Of a stretch of DNA of 64,000 nt, positions 29,746 through 40,483 are shown in pieces. Both the position numbers and the translations under genes were made by a program. Below the pieces are notes generated by a model. That model saw nothing but the letters and a program-made list of their open reading frames with translations. It searched no databases and was not told the DNA's origin. The stretch lies in contig NW_019775402.1 of the NCBI RefSeq assembly GCF_001039355.2, positions 69,532-133,531 on the forward strand. The letters run 5' to 3'. Within the stretch, counting starts at the first letter, position 1. Each line of letters begins with the position of its first letter. This DNA is from Lingula anatina (taxonomy: Eukaryota > Brachiopoda > Lingulata > Lingulida > Lingulidae).

Positions 29746-32001
29746 GGACCTGCTGCTATGATGACGTATTTGGGTTGAACGGCATCCAGTTCTCGTTCTA
29801 CTTGTTCTCGCTCTTCCATCCGGGAGTCTGAACACGTGACCTCATAGGGCTTTTCCACCATCAGTCTCAGCAACTGGCTGCCAATCCATCCAGTTTTTCC
29901 AAACAGGTGCACTTTCACCGTGGCCGGCATATCTAGCTTATTTTTCCAAGTGGTGGTTTTGCTTACTTATTACTCAATATTTTAGAAATGTCGACGAGAC
30001 TGAAAATTGAGTAGAACAAGCGTCATTACTTAAAACACAACAAAACAAAATGCGCTTGGACCTAGGAAATCGTCCGCTGTTTGTGGTTGTGGTTTATAAG
30101 AGTTTGCAACATAAAGCTGGTACTAACTTCTTAGATATACCGCGGGTATAATCTAGACGCTAGGGGCTCTAATCCACCGCTGGGAGATTCTAGGTACTAT
30201 ACTCGATTCCCGACTTTGGTTATGCCCGGAGAGAAGAGAAATGCTAGGCTGACACTTGCACGACTTTTGGCCCCGATATTGTCGTGGCAAGTCGTGCCAT
30301 TTTGGGGCACGAAGTGGGAGGCTCCCGCACTGTTCCCTACTAGTTTACGCATAGTTCACGACGAGCTAACGAGTAGTTTACGAATGCGTGTCCACATTGA
30401 CACGAACTGGCACGACAAGTTCCCGCATAGTTTGTGCATAGTTTACGCACTTCCCGCATTAGCACGACGAGTTTGCGCAATTTGGACGATGTCGTGCGGA
30501 CTGGGGCACGCAATATACGTGAGCTGCTCGTGAACTATTCGTGGCATGTCGTAACAGTCGAGGCATGGCGCGCACTGCCACGCACTGGCACGCATCCTCT
30601 CGCATCGTCCCGACAAGTACACGACGAGTTCACTAACAGTTTGCGCATACGTCACGACCCGGTCGCGAAATTTTGTCGTGACCAAAATTTTGAACATTTC
30701 AAAATTCTCGTCCCGACATGACACGCAGACACGACGGGTTTACGCACACTTCACGCCAGTTTACGACTAGTTTGCGCACTGGCACGACTCGAGTAGTGCC
30801 AATGCGTGCCACAGAATCGTGCAAGTGTCAGCCTTGCTTAACGCAACACCTCTGTTTAGTTACCAAAATCAAAAAGTCCCCTATTGTCAGGTCGTAGCCT
30901 GGTTTTATACCTAACTTGGCGTGACAGACTTATATCTTTATTGTTACTTCACTATAATTAAAGCAGATAAGATAAGAGCAAGATTAACGTTAGATAAAAG
31001 ATATAAACTTCTATTGAAACTTATTACGAGTCGCGCGCCCGAGCCCGCGACTCTGATCGAATAAATTTTCATTTTTATTAATGTTAAATTTTACTGGTCT
31101 GAACATGCCTTCATTTTTCACAAAAAATNAAAAAAAAAAAAACAAAAAACAAACAATGTCTACCTCTCTACCATTCCCTTTGTCTTTGAGTAAAACGACC
31201 CGGTAAAATTGGGAGCGTCTTCTTCAGTGAACCCCCTTCCACCGATGGGATGGTTCTCATCGTATTCGTAAATGCACCCGGTGCCGAAGTAAGTCACGTG
31301 GATCCCCCTGGTGGCGCAAAGGTCAACTACCGTTAACAGACCGATGACGTTTGCTCGGATAGTCTCCTGCTGATTACTGTCGCACCAGTCAACGTTGGGG
31401 CGCCCGGTCAACCCTGCATAAATGTTGGATGGTACACAAAGAGCGCGTTATATATTAATACAGACTTCTGTGTAGCATTGTGTTAACTTCCATCGAAAAT
31501 TTAATACTTTTCCTTTAATCATACAATATCCAAAGTTGCTATAATAATTACGATTTGAATGAATGAATGTTATAGTCGTCTACTACAATGCAATCGATCG
31601 GCTAGTCACTTTATTACACGTTAACAGAGTACCTTGGCAAGAATTTTGAAATCTAGGATTTAAAAAAAAGTTATTGTGTATATTTACAAAATAAATCCCA
31701 TTTCACAGTTCATCGAGCTACATGTACATATATACCTTTCAGACAAAACTTCGTGTCAGTACCCCTACGAAAATATCCTACATAGGGTGTCTTTTAGGAC
31801 TGCATGGGACTCTATTAGAATCCTACAGGACTCTGAGGGATTTTGGGGTAATTTCCTTTAGGACGCATCATAGGACCCTATGGTTCATTTTCGTAAGGGA
31901 AGCATTAGAAGGGAGGCTTCCTTATCGTAGATCTTAAAGAAAATATCCGATCATGTGACACTTTTACTGTTTGACGTTTAGTAGAAATGTAATGAGGCAC
32001 A

Positions 32002-32055
<54 letters not shown>

Positions 32056-32240
32056 GGACCTGCTGCTATGATGACGTATTTGGGTTGAACGGCATCCAGT
32101 TCTCGTTCTACTTGTTCTCGCTCTTCCATCCGGGAGTCTGAACACGTGACCTCATAGGGCTTTTCCACCATCAGTCTCAGCAACTGGCTGCCAATCCATC
32201 CAGTTTTTCCAAACAGGTGCACTTTCACCGTGGCCGGCAT
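24328..32240 (-). CDS. Bifunctional nucleotide-rhamnose synthase, reductase-dehydratase order
   Basis: Seven exons on the minus strand: exon 1 29930-29750 (second copy 32240-32060), exon 2 29100-28851 (second copy 31413-31164), then 28367-28180, 27070-26648, 26405-26197, 25545-25360 and 24714-24328. Phases close to 607 aa. Residues 1 to about 288 are an NRS/ER-type 3,5-epimerase/4-reductase: nucleotide-binding GKTGWIG (11-17), [19 protein letters not shown] (105-109), YxxxK (Tyr135, Lys139), LRVRMPIS and LDTTKL. Residues about 290-607 are a nucleotide-sugar 4,6-dehydratase related to RmlB and [12 protein letters not shown] (296-303), STDEVYGE (414-421, with the catalytic Asp-Glu pair), YxxxK (Tyr440, Lys444), SNNVYGP and [12 protein letters not shown]. 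Together they should convert a dTDP- or UDP-glucose to the L-rhamnose nucleotide in the cytosol. Plant RHM has the same two domains in the opposite order. No membrane segment or signal. Confidence 0.9.
27036..27130 (-). repeat. Tandem copy of the exon 4 acceptor of the rhamnose synthase gene
   Basis: The first 35 or so bases of exon 4 and its acceptor (CTACAACTTTGTCAACCC on the minus strand) are repeated about 59 bp upstream with a few changes. The extra copy keeps an AG in register but would change the protein, so it is probably unused. Confidence 0.75.
27397..27755 (-). mobile_element. TTAA-flanked non-autonomous element, inverted diverged copy
   Basis: Starts TTAAAGGGATAATAACTG and ends in GGCAAAATGAACAGTTTTTATC, the complement of the family's other end. 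Lies in intron 3 of the rhamnose synthase gene. Confidence 0.7.
29684..29742. repeat. (CA)n(GA)n microsatellite at the exon 1 donor, copy A
   Basis: CA then GA tract, starting a few bases inside intron 1 of the rhamnose synthase gene. The matching tract in copy B (31999-32053) is shorter, the main length difference between the two units. Confidence 0.95.
30246..30834. mobile_element. CACGAC-rich inverted-end element, copy A
   Basis: About 589 bp with inverted ends AGGCTGACACTTGCACGA (left) and its complement (right, ending 30834). The interior is GC-richer than its surroundings and made of shuffled short words such as CACGACGAGT, GTTTACGCAC, GTTTGCGCA and CACGCACTGGCACGCA on both strands. 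Several ORFs of 80-170 codons cross it, but they are low-complexity and occur in more than one frame. Lies about 300 bp upstream of the exon 1 start codon. Confidence 0.65.
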
Positions 32241-32552
32241 ATCTAGCTTATTTTTCCAAGTGGTGGTTTTGCTTAATTATTACTCAATATTTTAGAAATG
32301 TCGACGAGACTGAAAATTGAGTAGAACAAGCGTCATTACTTAAAACACAACAAAACAAAATGCGCTTGGACCTAGGAAATCGTCCGCTGTTTGTGGTTGT
32401 GGTTTATAAGAGTTTGCAACATAAAGCTGGTACTAACTTCTTAGATATACCGCGGGTATAATCTAGACGCTAGGGGCTCTAATCCACCGCTGGGAGATTC
32501 TAGGTACTATACTCGATTCCCGACTTTGGTTATGCCCGGAGAGAAGAGAAAT

Positions 32553-33151
32553 GCAAGGCTGACACTTGCACCACTTTTGGCCCCGATATTGTCGTGGCAA
32601 GTCTTGCCATTTTGGGGCACGAAGTGGGAGGCTCCCGCACTGTTCCCTACTAGTTCATGCATAGTTCACGACGAGCTAACGAGTAGTTTGCGAATGCGTG
32701 TCCACATTGACACGAACTGGCACGACAAGTTCCCGCATAGTTTGTGCATAGTTTACGCACTTCCCGCATTAGCAGATAATCCCGCATTGCGCAATTCGGA
32801 CGGTGTCGTGCGGACTTGGGCACGCAATATACGTGAGCTGCTCGTGAACTATTCGTGGCATGTCGTAACAGTCGAGGCATGGCGCGCACTGCCACGCACT
32901 GGCACGCATCCTCTCGCATCGTCCCGACGAGTACACGACGAGTTCACTAACAGTTTGCGCATACGTCACGACCCGGTCGCGAAATTTTGTCGTGACCAAA
33001 ATTTTGAACATTTCAAAATTCTCGTCCCGACATGACACGCAGACACGACGGGTTTACGCACACTTCACGCCAGTTTACGACTAGTTTGCGCACTGGCACG
33101 ACTCGAGTAGTGCCAATGCGTGCCACAGAATCGTGCAAGTGTCAGCCTTGC
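32553..33151. mobile_element. CACGAC-rich inverted-end element, copy B
   Basis: Same element as at 30246, in the second duplication unit. Here the inverted ends extend to GCAAGGCTGACACTTGCAC (19 bp). It differs from copy A by a few substitutions and a replaced stretch near 32772. Confidence 0.65.
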
Positions 33152-34810
33152 TTAACGCAACACCTCTGTTAATTACCAAAATCAAAAAGTCCCCTACTGT
33201 CAGGTCGTAGCCTGGTTTTATACCTAACTTGGCGTGACAGACTTATATCTTTATTGTTACTTCACTATAATTAAAGCAGATAAGATAAGAGCAAGATTAA
33301 CGTTAGATAAAAGATATAAACTTCTATTGAAACTTATTACGAGTCGCGCGCCCGAGCCCGCGACTCTGATCGAATAAATTTTCATTTTTATTAATGTTAA
33401 ATTTTACTGGTCTGAACATGCCTTCATTTTTCACAAAAAAAAAAAAAAAATAAATAAATAAATAAATAAAAAAAAAAAAAAATTATGAAATACAAATTTT
33501 TCGTTAATACATTGCTTAAAACACTCGTTAATACATTGCTTATACATAGTTAAGATAAAGTCCTTTAATGCTTTTGTTTTATTCTTGATGAAAATGTTAA
33601 AGCTTGGTTAAATTTGATTAGAATATTTTCATGTACCTTTTATTATAGTAAACACTCTATCAATTACAGTGTATAAATATGAGTCGGTGAAATAGGTTAA
33701 AATTCGGTAAAAAAGGGAGATCTGTGTAGTGAATCGTTAATTAGTACTGATAGTCTTCTAAAATTCCACACATGAAATATGCATATTTGTTTAAGTTTTA
33801 ATTATTCAAATGTATATAGCCATGACATGTTGCATGGCAGTTTAAGATTTAACTTTAATGTATCTACAATTAAGTTAATGTATATAGGCATGGCATGTTG
33901 CATGCCAATTATGGCAGTTCATTTGAAATGTAAATTATGATAGAGTATTAAAGAAGCGACAGAGCCATGGGGAGGGGGCATAACCGGAGAGAGATATAGA
34001 CTGAGAGAGTAAGAGACATAGTTATAGATACCACAGAGCTAGAGATCATGTAGCAGAAAACTATACCTGCCTGTCTCAGTTGTCTTACTGGTGAAAAAGA
34101 AATCAAAGAACGTGAATAAGCACAGACTGGCTGCTGGTTTCCTTGATGAAGGTCAAAAATAAAGTGAAAGGAAGCCCTGTCACTCACAGGCACATGTACA
34201 GAAGCGTTCTGATTCTGAAATCTCAGAAAATGAATAAAGAAAACCAAGAACCTTCAATAGTTTTACTTAGATAAATACTGATCAAAGGCACTGAGGTCAA
34301 ACAAGTAAAAGAAAATCAATATTGAAAGTCAACTCTGCAGGAAAAGAAATACTGACAACCCATATATCTAAGATGCTGACGGCATGGAACATATTCAGTA
34401 ATGAATAAATTATAACCTAGTATAAAGGCATGGTCTCTGTTACATATTCAGATATATACTCAAAAGCTTCAAGCTGGTGGAATATATTGACGTCTATGAT
34501 CTGTACCTGTATATACAATTTTGAAAGTAGTGACAGCGTCTTGCAAAAAAGATGAAGACATGCAACGACCCGTATCATTCTTTCGCAGTTTCATCGTATG
34601 CCCAATACCGCCTAGAGCCAATTAGACAATGAAGCCATTTTTGCTCATCGATAACTCTTATATGTTTTCTACAACGTGTGTGTAGAATTCCAAAACGCAC
34701 AACTATTTTTCATACGTGCATGTATTTTCTCATTTCTGTTTAATTTTTCAACTGTTTTAGTTTGAAATCTGAAATTGGATGAACTTCATCGGTGGATACA
34801 GTAGACGTGC

Positions 34811-34940
34811 TTAAAAGGACAACAACTGTTCATTTTGGCCAAAGAAATTAATTTTCCTGGAGTAAACGACAATCTTCTCATACTTACCAACGTTTAATGA
34901 ATCCATTTCAACATTCAAAGTTAGTCCATGTTCTTTTTTT
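34811..34940 (+). mobile_element. TTAA-element fragment
   Basis: Left half only: ACAACTGTTCATTTTGGCC, CCTGGAGTAAACGACAAT and ATTCAAAGTTAGTCC match the TTAA family. The right half is missing. Confidence 0.65.
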
Positions 34941-36086
34941 CTAAATTTTTTGTAATTTTGTCTTTTTTCGCCTTAATTTTTGTGTCATTTTTCCAAGGTG
35001 GTTAGATATGGTGATTGGTCTTTTTATGCTAGTGGGGAGAGAGAAGTCCAAATTCATCTACTAGCAGCCAAAGCACGTGCTTAAGACACCGCGGCTAAGT
35101 GGACAACAAACTGTCAAGGGTTAATATATTTATAAAAGGGAAATTTTAGATGGAAATTGAGAACAAGATAGAAAAGTAGAATTGTTTATGAAAAGTTCAT
35201 AGCAATTTTTTTTTATTTTTAAGGGGAACACTTTATGCTCGAAGAGACCAATAGCCATCCCGACCCAGGGGAGAAGTCATAATTAGGTTAGACACAATTC
35301 ACTCGCTCCCCAAAAAAAAATTGGCCAAACGTTAATCGGATTTGGTCTTTATCTTTATTTTATATGCCTGAATGGAAAATACTTCGATATGATATTCCAG
35401 ATGTGTATCAATTATGCAGCACTTGCATCTACCACGATATCATCTTTGCCCTTGGAATTTATATCAGCCGAGAAATACTGAAATCGTAACATTTTACTGA
35501 CATGGGGTTTACCGAAAACAACAAACTAAAAGTTGGAAATTTGTGCTAGCACTGGACATTCTGACAGCCTGACAGCGTTATATGAGACAAATTTTCGCAG
35601 GGGAGAAGACCTACATGTAGATCAATTTTTTTTTCAAAGTTGATCATTTTCCACTCGCCCCTTCCAACCTCTTTCCCGCCACCGGTCTGGTAATTATGAT
35701 TGCAAAGTACATGAAAGCCAAATTAACTATTGTATGCTGTCATTTAGTGGTTTTAAGTTGTCATTTGTTCCTGCATCTGCACAAGCTATGAAACTGATGA
35801 AATTATAAATGGATTATTACGCACCCGTTTAACTTTTTCAAGAAATCGCCGTTAAATACTGTTACTAATATAACGTACACTTCTTACACTGCCTTAGCCG
35901 TCATGTGTTATCACAATTTACGAGGAACAAAATAAAAAAAGAATCTCTTTGTAAAACTTGTAAAAATTGACTTGAGCTTAATTCAGCTTATAAATGCAGG
36001 AATATTTACTTTCTACCAGCGGTCATGGCGTCAGTTATGTTCAAACATTCTCCCCCAGTACTGAAAGTTGCATAGAATAAAGCCTA

Positions 36087-36312
36087 GATTACATTTACAC
36101 GGGCGCCGTGCGACGAAATTGTCCGTGCGATTTTTTTTCAATCTTAAGGAGCTACGGGCTACGCCGAGTATGTCTACATTACATGGCTTTAAATCGGTAC
36201 TTTCCGTGCGCTTTCGCACGGCCACCGTCTACCTCCGCTCAGACGCCGTACGAAAAGGGTATTACGGGCAGTTTACGTGCACCGTCCGGGCATCGCATTT
36301 CAAATGTAATGT
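36087..36312. mobile_element. Possible MITE with ATTACATTT ends
   Basis: About 225 bp, GC-richer than its flanks, beginning ATTACATTTACACGGGCG and ending with a near-complement finishing in AAATGTAAT. An ORF through it (36068-36481) looks accidental. Confidence 0.4.
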
Positions 36313-36691
36313 ATGCTTAAGCCATAGAGACAACTGTCAATATCTCATGAAAAAACATTCTGTGACACATTCTGTAGCAGAGGTTAAGGAAAACTCAAAA
36401 GAAACAAACTGTCAAAAATGCCATAAAGTCTCAGGCTCTTTCTATAACCACGTCCATCCATCATACAAATGTCCGTTTTAAAAACGGGTGGTTGAATACA
36501 CAGCCACTTTATCTGAAAATCAGCGCATCCAGAATTTTACCACGGCAAAATATAAAACAACCGACAAAGAACACAAAATTGGAGAAACTGCTTCTGTTGC
36601 CTCTTTTCTCTCTTTGTTTTTTTTTTTTAAGAGAGAAAGGGGGGAAGTTGATACCTCTAAAGCGAAGAAGGAAAAGGTACCTGTCAGCTTT

Positions 36692-36694
<3 letters not shown>

Positions 36695-36730
<36 letters not shown>
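36695..36730. repeat. (GA)n microsatellite
   Basis: About 18 GA units. Confidence 0.95.
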
Positions 36731-36731
<1 letters not shown>

Positions 36732-37413
36732 ACTTACCTTTCGATGAGTTTGCTGAAAATGACTCTACGCTACTGCCAAAGAATGGCATGGATTTATTAG
36801 TCGTCAGATGCGGGCGCCTATGAATAATTTATCTATGTTCCATATGCCAACCCCTTTGCCTTTTATGAAAACCAACATAGCATAGCATGGCTTTTTTTTA
36901 ATTAATTTAGTATATCTGCACGGCCAAGATACATTGGAATGTGCAACATGGCGCCGATCTATTGAGCACGCTTTCTGCATGGAATAAGCATCGTATTTTG
37001 CTTAATATATATATGTCACAGTCCCAATCCTAATCTTACCCACTTCCTATGTGGCCCACACCACATCCCGATTAGGGCCTGGTCCAGACCACATCTTAAT
37101 TGTGTCTTTGCATTGTTAACAACATAATGGGCAAGTCAATTGGACAAGCTGCCAGGTTTTTTTTTTTTTTTTTTTGTATGGCATGTGTAATTACAAAGGG
37201 GATGTCTTAATTCAAAGCACATATTATGATACTTGTATGGCTAATGAGACACAGTTGTATTTCATTACCTGTGATTTGTAATATACATCTGAGGATGATA
37301 CTTTTAAAGATGTTTAATGTTTAAAGAAAAGGCGTGTAGATTGATTTAGTAACATTTACTAAATAAATGTTAAATTAAATGCGAGCTGTCATTTGTTAGT
37401 GTGTTATTTTATT

Positions 37414-37645
37414 TATCTAGGTATTGTACAGATTCTAGGAAAAAGTCTGCATATTAATATTTTGTTGAGTTTTTTTTTTTTTTTTTTTTTTTTTGAAAAT
37501 ATCTGCAGTGTGAATTACTAAACAGATGTGCCTATTAATTCACACTTCTTTGTAATTTATCCTTAAGAAAATGCAGATATTTAAAAAAACTCAACAAAGT
37601 ATTTATGGGCAGACTTTTTCATATAATCTGTACAAAACCTAGATA
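37414..37645. repeat. Long imperfect palindrome (foldback hairpin)
   Basis: The left arm (ATCTAGGTATTGTACAGATT, AAAAAGTCTGC, TTTGTTGAGTTT, ATATCTGCAGTGTGAATT) reappears inverted in the right arm (AATTCACAC, ATGCAGATAT, AAACTCAACAAA, GGCAGACTTTTT, AATCTGTACAAAACCTAGAT). About 230 bp, with a small loop near 37530 and a T tract in the left arm. Confidence 0.85.
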
Positions 37646-38147
37646 ATTAAAATTCTCTTCTGTGCACGCTCTCCGTTTATAATACACATCGTATTTTGTT
37701 TCATACTTATCAAGTTTGGAAAGTGTAACATTAAACACTTATAAAAATTATAAGGGAAGAGTACAATTTTAATTTAAAACTTCACAGAGTTGGGAAAGCT
37801 CGCTGCGATCCTGAATCGGCGGTTAAACAGCGATGACATGAAGTCGTTTTTCGTAACTTACACGCCCAAAATTGGGGACCGGGTATAGCTAATTTAATTA
37901 GTCTCATCATTTAGTGTTCATGTGACCAGGTCATTATGTCATCATTGGAAATCTCCACTCATTACACTAAGTCCCTGGACCAAATCTGAACGGGGAAACG
38001 AAACAACACGCTAGCTGTGGTTTCGTTGTCGTGCGAGGCCGGAGGAAACGAAACAGGATTGGGTCATAGCATCTGTGATTACGCGCTGAGATGACAGGAT
38101 TTTTTATACATTCTTGTTTTATAAAAAGCAGACTGTATTACAGATAC

Positions 38148-38492
38148 TTAAAGCAATAATAACTCTTTGTTTCGGCCAAAAAATTAATTTTCCTGGAGTA
38201 AACAACAATTTTCCCATACTTACCAATGGTTAATGAATCCATTTTTACATTCAAAGTTAGTCCCTGGTTTTTTTCTAAAAAGTTTGGTTTTTTGTTAAAA
38301 TCTCTTAAGAGATTTTAACAGAGTATAGACATCAATGGAGGTCACGTGGTCTAAAGACAAGTTCAGATATCAGAATAAAAGCTATAACTGCTGTTTTTGT
38401 GGTAAAACAGAATATATTATATTTCTATGAGTTATTCACAAGGATTTTATTGTGAAATATAGATCTCATACGAAGAGTTATTATCCCTTTAA
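38148..38492 (+). mobile_element. TTAA-flanked non-autonomous element, copy 2
   Basis: Full-length copy with TTAA at both edges and the ATAATAACTCTTTG / CGAAGAGTTATTATCCCT ends. Very close to the copy at 10599-10978 but without its long T tract. Confidence 0.85.
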
Positions 38493-39472
38493 ACCCCGAA
38501 ATTGAAGGATTTGCATTGTTCAGGTGTATGGGAGATACATGTAATACAAATTGTGCTGAAGTTGAACAAGGACACAACAGTAACGCACAACAATTTTTAC
38601 CAATGAATATTTGCGACGAAGAGCAATTTTTTTGTTTTTCTCTAGTGTGTGTGCCGTAAATGATCCCCAATATGACGAAAAAAAAATTAAAAAATAAAAA
38701 ATAAACATGACAATACTTTTCTGAGAGCTTTCTTTTCCATGATGAACAGCTGCAAAACAGACTGGCATGTCTGTGTCCCAGATTTAAGCGCTGTTTAAGT
38801 TTCATTTTTGGCTAAGAATTAAAAAGTTAACATAAACAGCAATGTTTGGAAACACAAAAGTGTTTGTTATCATAAGACAAATCCACCCCCTTTACACAAT
38901 AGCACAACCACCGTAACCCAATACATAGGAATGTTTTGAAAAACTTTCAAAGATGATAACCCATTGTTGTTACCCAGTATCGTGGACGTGCAGATATAAA
39001 CAGATGGAGCTGGGGGCGTAACTTCCTAACTTACAGAAAATACATTCTCCCCCTTCCTTTTTTGCATGGTCTAACTGCAATATACTAGCATCTTTTAGTA
39101 CAAGTACGCTAGTACCAGTAATAGTCACACTTCGAATTGTACAACTTTTCTCAACTACCACAATTTCTCAGTGCAACACAGAGAAAGACTATGCTGCAAT
39201 CTTGGTTGACAAATTTTGTGAATGTTATTGAAGGGTTGTAATATATCTCTAGTAGCAATAGTACTAATTACTGTCTTTTACTCTCTGACCACAGGGGTCG
39301 CATCAGTGTCTCTTACAAAGTTAATGAACCGACACCCTGTGGGAACTGAGATGTCCAAATGTGTGATTTCACCGAACCCCACTGTTGTATCCCCCCTCGT
39401 ACTTACTTATAACCTTCTGCTGGGAAACAGGACCGAGACACGACTATCCCCCTCATACCACTGTTTAAAAGG

Positions 39473-39503
39473 CGGGTGGGTGGGTGGGTGGGTGGGTGGG
39501 GGG
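39473..39503 (+). repeat. (GGGT)n run, possible G-quadruplex
   Basis: Six to seven consecutive GGGT units ending in a G run. Four or more G-triplets with one-base loops can form a G-quadruplex. Confidence 0.8.
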
Positions 39504-40361
39504 CAGTTACATAAGTGTAGACAACGTGACAATTACGATTTCTCACATGGGTCTGTCTGTTCTTTTTGTTATCGGCTGTCTGACCTGTCAAAACCAATCT
39601 TTGTTAATATTTATCTATGTACATACAAATATCGGTGATGTGTAACAATAAGTTATCAATCTATTTGGGACAAAGCCAAGCAATACTGGGTTCCACGAAT
39701 ATCACTTTGGGAAAATTACACGACTCAGTGCACCTAAATATAAGCCGTGACTTATTTATTGAGAAATTTACTTAGCGTTCCAAAGCCAAAAAGCTGACTC
39801 CAGCAAACATGAACCATTGATGGGTTTAATACAGAGTAAGTATGGCTTTTTGATATATATATGTCAGACAGGGAGGCATTTAATCGCCTGAGAACATGTT
39901 ACTGGACAGTGTATCTACCAAACCCGAATATGGCGCCTTTTAAGCACTTACTAGTACAAGGTACTTGTAGAACAATTACGGATGAAACGTTTTTGAAATG
40001 AAACTTTTCTGTGCAACAGCAATTTGTTGAAAGTTTTGTCCTTGGATCAAAGTTCATTTTGAACCATCAAACGCGACGGGTTCAAAGTTTACTTGTTAGT
40101 ACGCCAACACAGAGGTTGCGCATGCGTAATTTTCGTTCAAATTTTCAGAACTCTGTATCAGATGATCAGATGCGTAATTCACAGCAGTAACGTCTCAACT
40201 GTTAAAGGTATTTTATTCAACATTTTCTAACCAACTCTTCCTTGCACTTTGATTTGTTGTTTCACGCCATTTCTAATTAGGTAATTTAGTTTAAATAATT
40301 GGTTAGATACTTAATGCGCCATGTCTTCCTGTTCATTTCAACATTAGGTGCGTGGTATGTG

Positions 40362-40411
<50 letters not shown>

Positions 40412-40412
40412 A
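40362..40412. repeat. (GT)n(GA)n microsatellite upstream of the ankyrin gene
   Basis: About 17 GT units then 8 GA units, ending about 70 bp before the ankyrin ORF. Confidence 0.95.
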
Positions 40413-40483
40413 CAGACAAATATAGTCCGTAGTATATGTCTTTTAAAGTAGGTAGAAAATTGGGTCTCCATGTATGAATTTCC

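Larger units (their letters stand above)
28817..33446 (-). repeat. 2.3-kb direct tandem duplication (exons 1-2 of the rhamnose synthase)
   Basis: Unit A 28817-31128 and unit B 31130-33446 are near-identical over their whole length, including exon 2, intron 1, exon 1 and about 1.2 kb upstream. Exons 1 and 2 encode the same residues in both. Differences are scattered substitutions, microsatellite length and small indels. The joint is a single N at 31129 inside an A-rich tract. Confidence 0.95.
32241..40483. other. Intergenic, repeats only
   Basis: No convincing exon between the distal rhamnose exon 1 copy and the ankyrin gene. It contains the second CACGAC-rich element, a half copy of the TTAA element (34811-34940), an inverted-end element (36087-36312), GA repeats, a foldback hairpin (37414-37645), a TTAA element (38148-38492) and a GGGT run (39473-39503). 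ORFs at 33948-34247, 36068-36481, 38425-38805 and 39222-39638 show no family features. Confidence 0.55.

Noticed and set aside
30216-30724. Overlapping ORFs on both strands of the CACGAC-rich element, repeated at 32526-33038
   Set aside because: Open in several frames because stop-poor GC words repeat; no family features, and bounded by inverted repeats.
33948-34247. 99-codon minus-strand ORF
   Set aside because: No domain, no splice support and composition typical of non-coding sequence.
36068-36481. 137-codon plus-strand ORF with several Cys and His
   Set aside because: Runs through an inverted-end repeat; the Cys/His spacing does not form a repeated zinc-finger pattern.
39222-39638. 138-codon ORF with a hydrophobic start
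   Set aside because: Includes a GGGT repeat and has no acceptable start codon context or recognisable domain.
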